This document shows positions 38,294 to 47,525 of a stretch of DNA of 64,000 bases, one piece after another. Source of the stretch: Roseovarius mucosus (GTDB lineage Bacteria > Pseudomonadota > Alphaproteobacteria > Rhodobacterales > Rhodobacteraceae); NCBI RefSeq assembly GCF_002080415.1, contig NZ_CP020474.1, positions 806,001 through 870,000 of the forward strand, given 5' to 3'. Made by a program: the position numbers and the translations under genes. Every line of letters begins with the position of its first letter. Position 1 is the first letter of the stretch. The notes beneath the pieces were generated by a model that was not told where the DNA came from, ran no database searches, and saw nothing but the letters and a program-made list of their open reading frames with translations.

Positions 38294-39433
38294 ATGAACC
38301 TGCATGCAACCTATCCCGCCCTGTCTGATCTGCGCGCCCGAGCCGCGCGGCGCATTCCGCATTTCGTCTGGGAATACCTTGACAGTGCCACAGGGACCGA
38401 GGCGACCAAGGGGCGCAATCGCCTGATGCTCGATCAGGTGCGGCTCAGCCCGTCGATCCTGCATGGTGAGTTCACACCCGATATCTCGGCCACCCTCTTG
38501 GGACAGACCCACGCTTTGCCGGTGGGCATCGCGCCCGTGGGCATGTCGGGCCTCATCTGGCCCGATGCCGAGCGCCTCTTGGCGCGGGCGGCCACGCAGG
38601 TGGGCATTCCCTATGGCCTGTCGACTGTGGCCAGCCAAAAACCAGAGGACATCGGGCCACATCTGAACGGCAATGGCTGGTTCCAGATGTATCCGCCGCG
38701 CGATACCGGCATTCGCACCGACATGCTCAACCGCGCCCGCAATGCCGGGTTCACGGTGCTGGTGCTGACCGTCGATGTGCCCGTGGGCAGCCGCCGCGAG
38801 CGGCAAGTGCGCTCGGGCCTGACACAGCCGCCCAAGCTGACCCCACGCCTGATGGCGCAGGTTGCCCGCTGCCCGGCTTGGGCGCTTGGCACCGCGCGGC
38901 TCGGCATGCCGCGCATGCGTCTGATTGACGATTACGCAGGCCAGACCAAGGGCCTGCCCTCGAACAAACACGCTGGTTACTTGCTGCGCACCTCGCCCGA
39001 CTGGGATTATCTGCGATGGCTGCGCGACGCATGGGACGGTCCTTTGGTGATCAAAGGTGTGCTGCGCGGGGATGATGCAGCGATGCTTGAGAAAGAGGGC
39101 GCAGACGCAATCTGGATTTCGAACCACGCAGGCCGTCAGTTCGACGCCGCCCCCGCCACCATCGAGGCCCTGCCAGAGGTGCGTGCTGCAACCACCCTGC
39201 CGGTGATCATGGATGGTGGCATCGAGGGCGGGCTTGATGTGCTGCGTGCCATCGCCCTTGGCGCGGATTTCGTGATGATGGGGCGCGGCTGGCACTATGC
39301 GCTTGGCGCGCTTGGAGAGAGTGGCCCGGCGCATCTGGCGGATATTCTGGCCGAGGATTTGCGCGCCAATATGGGCCAGTTGGGCACACGCACGCTTTGG
39401 GACGTACGGTCGCGCCTGATCCCTAACGGGTAG
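38294..39433 (+). CDS. FMN-dependent alpha-hydroxy-acid oxidizing protein
   Basis: A 379-residue TIM-barrel flavoenzyme of the lactate oxidase/L-lactate dehydrogenase family. The FMN-binding APVGMSGL, catalytic His-Gly-Gly-Arg equivalent WISNHAGRQFDAAPA, and FVMMGRGWHYAL near the C-terminus are present. The canonical NHGGRQ reads NHAGRQ here. Two ATGs (38285 and 38294) are possible starts with no clear ribosome binding site; the second gives the usual MNLHATYPALSDLR. The substrate may be L-lactate, glycolate or another 2-hydroxyacid. Confidence 0.88.
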   Translation: MNLHATYPALSDLRARAARRIPHFVWEYLDSATGTEATKGRNRLMLDQVRLSPSILHGEFTPDISATLLGQTHALPVGIAPVGMSGLIWPDAERLLARAATQVGIPYGLSTVASQKPEDIGPHLNGNGWFQMYPPRDTGIRTDMLNRARNAGFTVLVLTVDVPVGSRRERQVRSGLTQPPKLTPRLMAQVARCPAWALGTARLGMPRMRLIDDYAGQTKGLPSNKHAGYLLRTSPDWDYLRWLRDAWDGPLVIKGVLRGDDAAMLEKEGADAIWISNHAGRQFDAAPATIEALPEVRAATTLPVIMDGGIEGGLDVLRAIALGADFVMMGRGWHYALGALGESGPAHLADILAEDLRANMGQLGTRTLWDVRSRLIPNG

Positions 39434-39585
39434 GGTGGACCACCCGTCGGGACAGGAAATTTCCCTTGCCGGGGAATACCCAGTTTGCCGGATTGCACAA
39501 ACCTTTCACAAATCTTACAAGGATGCAGCGCTGCAATGCGGCATGGAATGCCGCGCCGCCAGAACTGATAAACCGGGGGACAGGC

Positions 39586-42500
39586 ATGGCCGACTTCAAG
39601 AAAATTCTCATCGCCAACCGGGGCGAAATCGCCATCCGCATCATGCGGGCCGCCAATGAAATGGGCAAGAAAACCGTCGCTGTCTTTGCAGAAGAGGACA
39701 AGCTCGGGCTTCACCGGTTCAAGGCGGATGAGGCGTATCGCATCGGCGAGGGTATGGGGCCAGTTCAGGCCTATCTGTCCATCGAAGAGATCATCCGCGT
39801 GGCCAAGCTGTCGGGCGCGGATGCCATCCATCCCGGTTACGGCCTCTTGTCCGAAAACCCGGCCTTTGTTGATGCCTGCGACGCGGCGGGCATCACGTTT
39901 ATCGGTCCGCGCGCGGAGACCATGCGCGCCCTTGGCGACAAGGCAAGCGCGCGCCGTGTGGCCATGGAGGCAGGCGTTCCCGTGATCCCGGCAACCGAAG
40001 TGCTGGGCGACGACATCAAGGCCATCCGCAAAGAGGCCAAGGCAATTGGCTATCCCTTGATGCTCAAGGCGTCTTGGGGCGGCGGCGGGCGCGGCATGCG
40101 ACCAATCGAGGATGAAAGCGAGCTTGAGGATAAGGTTCGTGAAGGGCGGCGCGAGGCCGAGGCGGCCTTTGGCAATGGCGAGGGCTATCTCGAAAAGATG
40201 ATCCTGCGCGCGCGCCATGTCGAGGTGCAGATCCTGGGCGACAAGCACGGCAATATGTACCACTTGTTCGAGCGGGACTGTTCGGTGCAGCGCCGCAATC
40301 AAAAGGTGGTGGAACGCGCCCCCGCCCCCTACCTGTCCGAGACACAGCGCGAAGAAATCTGTCAGCTTGGCTACAAGATTTGCAAGCATGTGAATTACGA
40401 ATGCGCGGGCACTGTCGAATTCCTGATGGATATGGACACCGGCAAATTCTATTTCATCGAGGTCAATCCGCGCGTTCAGGTCGAACATACCGTGACCGAG
40501 GCCGTGACCGGCATCGACATCGTGCAGGCGCAGATCAAGATTGCCGAAGGCAAGAGCCTGATGGAGGCCACCGGCAAGGCCAGCCAGTATGACATCACCC
40601 TGCATGGCCACGCGCTCCAGACCCGGATCACCACCGAGGACCCGCTGAACAACTTTATCCCCGATTATGGCCGGATCACGGCCTATCGCTCAGCCACCGG
40701 CATGGGCATTCGTCTGGATGGTGGCACCGCCTATGCGGGCGGTGTGATCACGCGCTATTATGACAGCCTTCTGACCAAGGTCACGGCTTGGGCACCTACC
40801 CCCGAACAGGCGATTGCCCGGATGGACCGCGCCCTGCGCGAATTCCGTATTCGCGGTGTCAGCACGAACATTGCCTTTGTCGAGAACCTGCTCAAGCACC
40901 CGACCTTTCTCAACAATACCTACACAACCAAATTCATCGACACGACGCCAGAACTGTTCAAATTCGCCAAGCGGCGGGATCGTGGTACGCGCGTTCTAAG
41001 CTATATCGCCGACATCACGGTCAACGGGCATCCCGAGGTCGAGGGGCGCACCCGCCCCCCTGCAGATCTCAAACTGCCACGCGCGCCGCGCCCCGCCAAC
41101 TCCGAGATCAAGGATGGGCCAAAGCAGATCCTTGAACGCGAGGGCGCGCAGGCCGTGGCGGATTGGATGGCCGCGCAAAAGCAGCTGTTGATCACCGACA
41201 CCACGATGCGCGACAGCCATCAATCGCTTTTGGCTACGCGCATGCGGTCGATCGACATGATCGGCATTGCGCCCAATTACGCCCACGATCTCCCCGGCCT
41301 CTTCTCGGTCGAGTGCTGGGGCGGTGCGACCTTTGACGTGGCTTACCGGTTCCTTGACGAATGCCCATGGCAGCGCTTGCGCGACATTCGCGCAAGAATG
41401 CCCAACCTGCTCACGCAGATGCTGCTGCGCGGCTCGAACGGGGTAGGCTATACCAACTATCCCGACAATGTGGTCGCGGCCTTTGTCAAACAGGCGGCCG
41501 AAAGCGGCGTTGATATTTTCCGCGTGTTCGACCCGCTGAACTGGGCCGAGAATATGCGCGTCTCCATGGACGCCGTGCTCGACTCGGGCAAGGTGCTGGA
41601 GGCGGCGATCTGCTACACGGGCGATATGCTCGATCCGGCACGCTCCAAATATGACCTGAAATATTACCTCTCGATGGCCAAAGAGCTGAAAGAGGCGGGA
41701 ACGCATATCCTGTGCATCAAGGATATGGGCGGATTGATGAAACCGGCCACGGCGAGCGTGCTTTTCAAGGCGCTCAAAGAAGAGGTTGGGTTGCCGCTGC
41801 ATTTCCACACCCATGACACAGCAGGCATTGCCGGGGCCACCATTCTGGCGGCCTCAGAGGCGGGCGTCGATGCAGTGGATTGTGCGATGGATTCGCTCTC
41901 TGGCAATACCAGCCAAGCCACGATCGGCACCGTTGTCGAGGCGCTGCGCCACACGCCGCGCGACACCGGGCTCGACATTGGGGCGATCCGGCAAATCTCG
42001 AACTACTGGGAATCGGTGCGCAACCACTACGCTGCGTTTGAAAGCGGGATGCAATCGCCTACCTCTGAGGTCTATCTTCACGAAATGCCCGGCGGACAGT
42101 TCACCAACCTCAAGGCGCAGGCGCGCTCGATGGGGATGGAAGACCGCTGGCATGACATCGCGCGCACCTATGCCGATGTGAACCAAATGTTCGGCGATGT
42201 GATCAAGGTGACGCCGATTGCCAAGACAGTGGGCGATCTGGCGTTGATGATGGTGAGCCAAGGCCTGACCTGCGAAGACGTGCTCGACCCTGCGACCGAG
42301 GTCAGCTTTCCCGACTCGGTGATCACACTGATGAAGGGCTATGTGGGGCAGGCCCCCGGCGGCTTCCCCCCCGCCATCGTCAAAAAGGTGCTCAAGGGCG
42401 AAGAGCCGATCACCGTACGCCCCGGCACGCTCTTGCCGCCCGAAGATCTGGACGCGCGGTTTGCCGAACTGACAGAGCGTTTCGGCAAAAAGATCGACAA

Positions 42501-43026
42501 CGAGGATCTGATGGGCAGCCTGATGTATCCCAAGGTTTTCGCCGATTACATGGAACGTCACGCGCAATTCGGCCCCGTCCGTACCCTGCCTACGCGCACC
42601 TTCTTTTACGGGATGGAGACAGGCGAGGAAATCACCGCCGAAATCGACCCCGGCAAGACGCTGGAAATCCGGCTGGTCGCGGTAAGCGAAACGCAAGAGG
42701 ATGGCGAGGCGCGCGTGTTCTTTGAACTGAACGGCCAGCCGCGCACGGTGCGCGTGCCCGACCGGCGGATCAAGAGCACGGTCGCAGCCCGACCCAAGGC
42801 AGAACTGGGCAACGCCAACCACATCGGCGCGCCGATGCCGGGTGCTGTTGCGACCGTTGCGGTCAAGGCCGGGCAAAAGATCAAGGCGGGCGACCTTTTG
42901 TTGACCATTGAGGCGATGAAGATGGAAACCGGCCTGCATGCGGAACGCGATGCGACCGTCAAGGCGGTGCATGTCCAGCCCGGCAGCCAGATCGACGCCA
43001 AGGATCTGCTGGTCGAATTGGAGTGA
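39586..43026 (+). CDS. pyc: Pyruvate carboxylase
   Basis: Biotin enzyme carboxylating pyruvate to oxaloacetate to refill the TCA cycle. It is 1146 residues: biotin carboxylase domain (KILIANRGEIAIRIMRA at the start, KASWGGGGRGMR ATP-grasp), carboxyltransferase domain (about 530-800, TDTTMRDSHQSLLATRMR), allosteric linker and C-terminal biotinyl domain with the lysine in EAMKMETG. The start at 39586 follows GGGGGACAGG; upstream in-frame sequence is not PYC-like. Full length with all three activities on one chain. Confidence 0.97.
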   Translation: MADFKKILIANRGEIAIRIMRAANEMGKKTVAVFAEEDKLGLHRFKADEAYRIGEGMGPVQAYLSIEEIIRVAKLSGADAIHPGYGLLSENPAFVDACDAAGITFIGPRAETMRALGDKASARRVAMEAGVPVIPATEVLGDDIKAIRKEAKAIGYPLMLKASWGGGGRGMRPIEDESELEDKVREGRREAEAAFGNGEGYLEKMILRARHVEVQILGDKHGNMYHLFERDCSVQRRNQKVVERAPAPYLSETQREEICQLGYKICKHVNYECAGTVEFLMDMDTGKFYFIEVNPRVQVEHTVTEAVTGIDIVQAQIKIAEGKSLMEATGKASQYDITLHGHALQTRITTEDPLNNFIPDYGRITAYRSATGMGIRLDGGTAYAGGVITRYYDSLLTKVTAWAPTPEQAIARMDRALREFRIRGVSTNIAFVENLLKHPTFLNNTYTTKFIDTTPELFKFAKRRDRGTRVLSYIADITVNGHPEVEGRTRPPADLKLPRAPRPANSEIKDGPKQILEREGAQAVADWMAAQKQLLITDTTMRDSHQSLLATRMRSIDMIGIAPNYAHDLPGLFSVECWGGATFDVAYRFLDECPWQRLRDIRARMPNLLTQMLLRGSNGVGYTNYPDNVVAAFVKQAAESGVDIFRVFDPLNWAENMRVSMDAVLDSGKVLEAAICYTGDMLDPARSKYDLKYYLSMAKELKEAGTHILCIKDMGGLMKPATASVLFKALKEEVGLPLHFHTHDTAGIAGATILAASEAGVDAVDCAMDSLSGNTSQATIGTVVEALRHTPRDTGLDIGAIRQISNYWESVRNHYAAFESGMQSPTSEVYLHEMPGGQFTNLKAQARSMGMEDRWHDIARTYADVNQMFGDVIKVTPIAKTVGDLALMMVSQGLTCEDVLDPATEVSFPDSVITLMKGYVGQAPGGFPPAIVKKVLKGEEPITVRPGTLLPPEDLDARFAELTERFGKKIDNEDLMGSLMYPKVFADYMERHAQFGPVRTLPTRTFFYGMETGEEITAEIDPGKTLEIRLVAVSETQEDGEARVFFELNGQPRTVRVPDRRIKSTVAARPKAELGNANHIGAPMPGAVATVAVKAGQKIKAGDLLLTIEAMKMETGLHAERDATVKAVHVQPGSQIDAKDLLVELE

Positions 43027-43032
43027 CGCGCC

Positions 43033-43065
43033 CCGTCACCCTCGGGCTTGTCCCGAGGGTGACGG
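43033..43065. repeat. REP-like palindrome after pyc
   Basis: Perfect 14-bp arms CCGTCACCCTCGGG / CCCGAGGGTGACGG with loop CTTGT, 7 bases after the pyc stop. The loop and GC-rich arms are the same style as the repeat at 11099-11119. There is no T-run; it may reduce read-through or protect mRNA ends. Confidence 0.7.
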
Positions 43066-43146
43066 CTATACCCAAAACAGATAGCCCTTTTGCACCGCAA
43101 TCATTTCGGCCATGCTGCGCGGCATAGCCAAATGACAGGCCGCGCC

Positions 43147-43947
43147 ATGCACAAGATCCTCGTTTTCACCGATGTTCATATCGTCGCTCAGGGCCAGACG
43201 ATCATCGGCCTTGATCCCTTTGCGCGTTTCACCCAAGGGCTTGCGCATGCGTTGACGCGACACCCGGATGCCGCCCGCATCGTGCTATGCGGTGATCTGA
43301 CCCACCGCGCCGCGCCCGAGGAATACGCCCGCCTGCGCGAGGCATTGGCCGACTGCCCCCTGCCCGTCAGCCTGATGCTGGGCAATCACGACCGCCGCGC
43401 CGCTTTTCTAACCGCCTTTCCCGAGACAACGCAGATGGACAGCGGGCATATCCAGCACACCGCCGACATCGGTGCATATCGGCTGATCTGTCTCGACACG
43501 TTGGATGAAGCGGCGCCAGACCTGCACTCGGGCTGGCTCTGCCCCGCGCGGCTTGACTGGTTGGACCAGCGTTTAAACGAGGCGGGCCCGCGCCCGGTCA
43601 TCGTCTTCACCCATCACCCGCCCATCGACACGGGCTTTGCCGGGATGGATGCCATCGGCCTACGCAACCGCGACGAGTTGATTGCGCGCCTTTCGGCGGC
43701 GGACAACGTGGTACAAATCATGTCAGGCCACATTCACCGCACAGTGCAGGGGTCGGCAGGCGGCATCCCCACCGCCATCCTCAAGAGCCCCTGCCACCAG
43801 ATGCCCATGAGCCTTGACGCCCAAGATACGAGCCTCTCGATTGACGAGCCGGGCGCCTATGGCCTCTTGCTGCTGACCGAGACGGGCGTCATCGTGCACA
43901 CCGAGGATTTCACCCTGCCCGCCACCCTGTCCGCAACTTATTCCTGA
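43147..43947 (+). CDS. Metallophosphoesterase, cyclic nucleotide phosphodiesterase-like
   Basis: A 266-residue calcineurin-fold enzyme resembling CpdA/class III cAMP phosphodiesterases. Metal-binding motifs are complete: FTDVHI, CGDLTH, MLGNHDRR, FTHHPP and MSGHIH. The start at 43147 (MHKILVFTDVH) puts the first motif at the N-terminus as usual; an ATG 15 bases earlier is possible. It is 15 bases upstream of the MAPEG gene and may share its transcript. cAMP is the usual substrate of the group but this is not proven by sequence. Confidence 0.87.
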   Translation: MHKILVFTDVHIVAQGQTIIGLDPFARFTQGLAHALTRHPDAARIVLCGDLTHRAAPEEYARLREALADCPLPVSLMLGNHDRRAAFLTAFPETTQMDSGHIQHTADIGAYRLICLDTLDEAAPDLHSGWLCPARLDWLDQRLNEAGPRPVIVFTHHPPIDTGFAGMDAIGLRNRDELIARLSAADNVVQIMSGHIHRTVQGSAGGIPTAILKSPCHQMPMSLDAQDTSLSIDEPGAYGLLLLTETGVIVHTEDFTLPATLSATYS

Positions 43948-43962
43948 CCGAACGGTATCCGA

Positions 43963-44352
43963 ATGACCCTTACAATCACCTCTCTCTACGCGGGCCTTAT
44001 CGGCCTGCTTTTTGTGCTGCTCAGCGTGCTAGTGATCACCGCACGGTTCAAAACAAACGTTTCCATCGGCGATGGCGGCAAGGAATTGTTGGTCCGCCGT
44101 ATCCGGGTACAGGCAAATTGCGCGGAATACGCGCCGCTCGGCCTGATCCTTTTGGCCCTGACCGAGGTTCAGGGCGCGCCGGGATGGGTCGTGCATGTTC
44201 TGGGGCTGATGCTTCTCTTGGGGCGGCTTCTGCATGCTGCTGGCTTTGGCCGCACACCGGAAATCATGCCGATGCGCAGCGTCGGAATGGTACTGACCTT
44301 TGCCATGCTGATCCTGAGCGCGCTGGCCAACATCGGCCACGCGCTGCTCTGA
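43963..44352 (+). CDS. MAPEG family membrane protein
   Basis: A 129-residue integral membrane protein of the MAPEG family (membrane-associated proteins in eicosanoid and glutathione metabolism). Four hydrophobic helices are visible, with the family segment RRIRVQANCAEYAPLGLILLALTE (the N-x-x-E-Y-x-P motif) after the first loop and GRLLHAAGF before the last helices. Bacterial members are mostly uncharacterised; some are microsomal-GST-like. It follows the phosphodiesterase gene closely on the same strand. Confidence 0.88.
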   Translation: MTLTITSLYAGLIGLLFVLLSVLVITARFKTNVSIGDGGKELLVRRIRVQANCAEYAPLGLILLALTEVQGAPGWVVHVLGLMLLLGRLLHAAGFGRTPEIMPMRSVGMVLTFAMLILSALANIGHALL

Positions 44353-44491
44353 CACTATCCAGACGATCAGCTCTGCGGGCTGGGGCGGCGCAGAAGGCTT
44401 CCCCTGCTGGTAAAAATCGTCCATCATTCTAAAACGTACTGAGATCCGCGCCGCGAGCGTCCCTGCCGCGACCCGGATGAGGGAGGACCTG

Positions 44492-44788
44492 ATGATGTGC
44501 CGAATTTTTGCCGGACAAGACCCCGACCGTTATGCCCTGATAACGCGCCGCATGCGCCTGAATGGACAAAGCACAAGCATCCGCTTGGAAAAATCCTTCT
44601 GGGGCATCCTGGATGAAATCGCCGAAAGCGAAGGCCTGACGACGCCCGGATTTGTCTCGAAATTGCATGCCGAAGTGCTGGAACTGCACGGTGAGCCTGC
44701 GAATTTCACCTCGCTCCTACGCTGCACTTGCCTCGTCCACCGCGAGAACCCGCTGGAAGGCGAAGCGCGGCAGATGGCGGCTGAATAA
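44492..44788 (+). CDS. Ribbon-helix-helix domain protein
   Basis: A 98-residue protein with the RHH_4-type fold: MRLNGQSTSIRLEKSFWGILDEIA provides the DNA-contacting beta strand and first helix, and TTPGFVSKLHAEVLEL the second. It begins MMCRIFAGQDP; either ATG at 44492 or 44495 is possible, both behind GGAGG at 44482. It lies 89 bases upstream of the VOC gene, with a palindrome between, so it may regulate the VOC-GMC operon (inference). Targets of this family are not established. Confidence 0.82.
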   Translation: MMCRIFAGQDPDRYALITRRMRLNGQSTSIRLEKSFWGILDEIAESEGLTTPGFVSKLHAEVLELHGEPANFTSLLRCTCLVHRENPLEGEARQMAAE

Positions 44789-44801
44789 GACAAAATTCGG
44801 C

Positions 44802-44819
44802 GTAGTATCCCCATACTAC
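44802..44819. promoter_or_regulatory. Palindromic operator candidate upstream of the VOC-GMC operon
   Basis: Perfect inverted repeat GTAGTAT-CCCC-ATACTAC, 7-bp arms, starting 13 bases after the RHH gene and ending 58 bases before the VOC start. It is followed by a pyrimidine-rich stretch and a weak -35/-10 candidate (TTGGTA, TACAGT). It is not followed by a T-run, so an operator is more likely than a terminator. Confidence 0.55.
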
Positions 44820-44877
44820 CTACCCTCCCCCTGCTTTGGTAACTTTTCCAGACCAAATACAGTATTCGGAGGGCATG

Positions 44878-45273
44878 ATGGCCAAAGCCATTCACAGCAT
44901 GATTCGCGTTCTCGACGAGGCGCGGTCGGTCGATTTCTATTCCCGGGCCTTTGGCCTAATTGTTGCTGACCGGCTGGATTTCGAGAAATTCACCCTCGTC
45001 TACATGTCGAATAACGAAAGCCCATTCGAGGTGGAACTGACCATCAACAAGGGCCGGACAGAGCCCTATGACCGCGGCGATGGCTATGGCCATCTGGCTG
45101 TTCTGGTCGAGGACCTCGCCGCAGAGCATGCACGTTTCGAGGCCGAGGGGCTCAACCCCCGCAAGATGGTGGAATTCGCCCCCGACGGAAAACTTGTGGG
45201 CAAGTTCTTCTTTGTCGCCGATCCTGACGGCTATGAAATTGAAGTTTTGGAACGCGGCGGGCGTTTCAAATGA
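44878..45273 (+). CDS. VOC family protein, lactoylglutathione lyase-like
   Basis: A 131-residue vicinal-oxygen-chelate protein with two beta-alpha-beta-beta-beta modules. The glyoxalase-I-like start MIRVLDEARSVDFYSRAFGL, a central EVELTINKG, GYGHLAVLVEDL and the C-terminal metal ligand region DPDGYEIEVLER are visible. Start 44878 is preferred to 44875 because GGAGGG at 44868 would be too close to the first ATG. It is 57 bases ahead of the Tat-targeted subunit gene. Glyoxalase I activity is plausible; other VOC activities are not excluded. Confidence 0.88.
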   Translation: MAKAIHSMIRVLDEARSVDFYSRAFGLIVADRLDFEKFTLVYMSNNESPFEVELTINKGRTEPYDRGDGYGHLAVLVEDLAAEHARFEAEGLNPRKMVEFAPDGKLVGKFFFVADPDGYEIEVLERGGRFK

Positions 45274-45329
45274 CAACAAGCGCGCGTCCTCACGGGGGCG
45301 CGCGCATTCATCATATGGGAGGAGAACCA

Positions 45330-45854
45330 ATGACTGAGACCAAACCCCGCAAGGGGCTTAACCGGCGCGAATTGCTGTCGCGCTCGATCGCGGCGGGCGC
45401 AAGCTTTGTCGTGGGCGCTGGCTTTGTCGCCAGCACAGACGCGGCCTGGGCACTCGAAACACAGGCGCTCAAGCCCGAGACAATGGCAACCCTCATCCAG
45501 ATGGCACGCGACATCTACCCGCATGACCATCTCGCCGATGAATACTACGCCATCGCGGTCAAAGGCTATGACACGGCCGAGGCCGCCGACGCCATTGAGG
45601 CTGGCATCGCGGGCCTCAACGCGGTGGCACAGGGCAAAGGCCACGCCGATTACCTGAGCATCGGCTGGGAGCGCGACCGCGTCGACATTCTGCGCAGCGT
45701 TGAGGACAGCGCGTTCTTTCAACAGATCCGGGGAGGGCTGGTGACAGGCTTGTATAATCAAAAGGCGGTTTGGCCGCTCTTTGGCTATGAGGGCGAGTCC
45801 TTCAGCCAAGGCGGTTACATCAACCGCGGCTTTGACGACATCAACTGGCTTTAG
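45330..45854 (+). CDS. Gluconate 2-dehydrogenase subunit 3 family, Tat-targeted
   Basis: A 174-residue small subunit with a twin-arginine signal (LNRRELLSRSIAAGASFVVG, Arg-Arg near residues 12-13). The mature part resembles subunit 3 of membrane-bound gluconate or sorbitol dehydrogenases (DIYPHDHLADEYYAI, GLYNQKAVWPLFGYEGESF). GGGAGGAGA precedes the start. In characterised complexes this subunit carries the flavoprotein through the Tat system; the GMC flavoprotein is encoded 27 bases downstream. Subunit and GMC gene therefore form one periplasmic dehydrogenase. Confidence 0.9.
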   Translation: MTETKPRKGLNRRELLSRSIAAGASFVVGAGFVASTDAAWALETQALKPETMATLIQMARDIYPHDHLADEYYAIAVKGYDTAEAADAIEAGIAGLNAVAQGKGHADYLSIGWERDRVDILRSVEDSAFFQQIRGGLVTGLYNQKAVWPLFGYEGESFSQGGYINRGFDDINWL

Positions 45855-45881
45855 GCCATAGCCATCTAGGGAGGAAAGACT

Positions 45882-47453
45882 ATGGCTGCACCTTTTGATT
45901 TTAACGACGACTCTGTGATCGTCGTCATCGGCACTGGCGCGGGCGGCGGTGTGCTGTCGAACGAACTGGCGCAACGCGGCGTGTCCGTTGTGGCGCTTGA
46001 GGCGGGCGGGCGCTATCTGCCCGAGGATTACATCAACGACGAATGGGAAAGTTTCGGCCAACTGGCATGGCTTGACCCCCGCACGACGTCGGGCGACTGG
46101 CGCGTGGCCAAGGATTTTTCCGGCCTGCCCGCTTGGATCGTCAAGGCCGTTGGCGGCACCACGACCCATTGGGCCGGGGCTTCGATCCGCTTTCAGGACC
46201 ATGAATGGAAAGCCAAGACCAATTACGGACCGGTGCAAGGGGCAAACCTGCTCGACTGGCCCATCGACGGGGCCGAAATGGAACCCTGGTATGATCTGGC
46301 CGAAAAAAAGCTGGGCGTGACCCAAACCAACAATCTGGCCGGACTGCCCGGCAACAATAACTACAAAGTGTTCGAGGCAGGCGCCAAGGCGCTTGGCTAT
46401 AAGGAAGTGCACACCGGCCGCATGGCCATCAACTCTGAGGAATATGACGGGCGCATGGCCTGCCAGCAGACAGGGTTCTGCTTTCAGGGCTGCAAATGGG
46501 GTGCGAAATGGTCCGCAGCCTATACCGATATTCCGCGCGGCGAGGCCACTGGCAATCTCGAGGTGCGCTCGAAGGCGCATGTCGCACGCATCCTGCATGA
46601 TGACAGCGGCAAGGTGACGGGTGTCGAGTATTTCGACGAAGCGGGCAACCTTCAGATGCAAAAGGCGCGTGCCGTTTGCGTCGCGGGCAACTCGTTCGAA
46701 TCTCCGCGCCTGCTCTTGAATTCCGCCTCGTCGATGTTCCCCGATGGGCTGGCCAATTCCTCGGGTCAGGTGGGGCGCAACTACATGCGCCACATGACCG
46801 GATCGGTCTACGGCGTGTTCGACAAGCCGGTGAAGATGTGGCGCGGCACGACCATGGCAGGCATCATTCAGGACGAATCGCGCCACGATCCTTCGCGCGG
46901 CTTTGTCGGTGGCTACGAGCTGGAAACGCTGGCCCTAGGCTTGCCCTTCATGGCAGCGTTCCTCGATCCGGGATCTTGGGGCCGCGAATTCACCACCGCC
47001 CTCGACGCATACGAGAACATGGCGGGGATGTGGATCGTCGGCGAGGATATGCCGCAGGAAACCAACCGCGTCACGCTCAACCATGACGTCAAGGATCAAT
47101 GGGGCTTGCCGGTGGCCAATGTGCATTTCTCCGATCACCCCAATGATATCGCGATGCGCAACCACGCCTACAAACAAGGCGCGGCAGTCTACGAGGCGGT
47201 CGGTGCCACCCGCACCTTCCCGACGCCGCCCTACCCCTCGACCCATAATCTTGGGACCAACCGCATGTCGGAAAACCCACGCGACGGGGTGGTGAACAAA
47301 TGGGGTCAAACCCACGACATTCCCAACCTCTTCGTCTCGGATGGCTCGCAATTCACCACTGGCGCGGCGGAAAACCCGACGCTGACGATCGTGGCATTGG
47401 CCATCCGGCAGGCGGATCACATCGCAGGTGAGATGTCACGCGGCAACCTTTAA
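45882..47453 (+). CDS. GMC family oxidoreductase, large dehydrogenase subunit
   Basis: A 523-residue FAD enzyme of the glucose-methanol-choline family, of the gluconate 2-dehydrogenase flavoprotein type. The ADP-binding motif is IGTGAGGGVLSNELAQRG near the N-terminus; GGTTTHWAGASIRF, the cysteine-containing CQQTGFCFQGCKWGAKW and HNLGTNRM with TGAAENPTLTIVAL at the end are typical. It has no signal of its own and should be exported with the preceding Tat subunit. The cytochrome c subunit usual in such complexes is not encoded downstream; a hairpin and a convergent gene follow. Substrate unknown. Confidence 0.9.
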   Translation: MAAPFDFNDDSVIVVIGTGAGGGVLSNELAQRGVSVVALEAGGRYLPEDYINDEWESFGQLAWLDPRTTSGDWRVAKDFSGLPAWIVKAVGGTTTHWAGASIRFQDHEWKAKTNYGPVQGANLLDWPIDGAEMEPWYDLAEKKLGVTQTNNLAGLPGNNNYKVFEAGAKALGYKEVHTGRMAINSEEYDGRMACQQTGFCFQGCKWGAKWSAAYTDIPRGEATGNLEVRSKAHVARILHDDSGKVTGVEYFDEAGNLQMQKARAVCVAGNSFESPRLLLNSASSMFPDGLANSSGQVGRNYMRHMTGSVYGVFDKPVKMWRGTTMAGIIQDESRHDPSRGFVGGYELETLALGLPFMAAFLDPGSWGREFTTALDAYENMAGMWIVGEDMPQETNRVTLNHDVKDQWGLPVANVHFSDHPNDIAMRNHAYKQGAAVYEAVGATRTFPTPPYPSTHNLGTNRMSENPRDGVVNKWGQTHDIPNLFVSDGSQFTTGAAENPTLTIVALAIRQADHIAGEMSRGNL

Positions 47454-47469
47454 AGGACGCCCCGTCCCT

Positions 47470-47506
47470 CCCCCGGCACCTCAACTCTCCCCGAGTGTGC
47501 CGGGGG
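47470..47506. terminator. Hairpin after the GMC gene
   Basis: Perfect 10-bp arms CCCCCGGCAC / GTGCCGGGGG with a 17-base loop, 16 bases after the GMC stop and 19 bases before the convergent Dabb gene end. No T-run. It probably separates the two convergent units. Confidence 0.45.
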
Positions 47507-47525
47507 ATATGGGCCAGTTTGGCCG

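Noticed and set aside
39493-39521. Promoter candidate for pyc (TTGCAC-N17-TACAAG)
   Set aside because: Match to consensus is weak (3 and 4 of 6), so it is not listed as a feature.
41854-42972. A 372-codon frame opposite pyruvate carboxylase
   Set aside because: Antisense shadow; sequence is arginine/histidine/leucine rich with no family resemblance.
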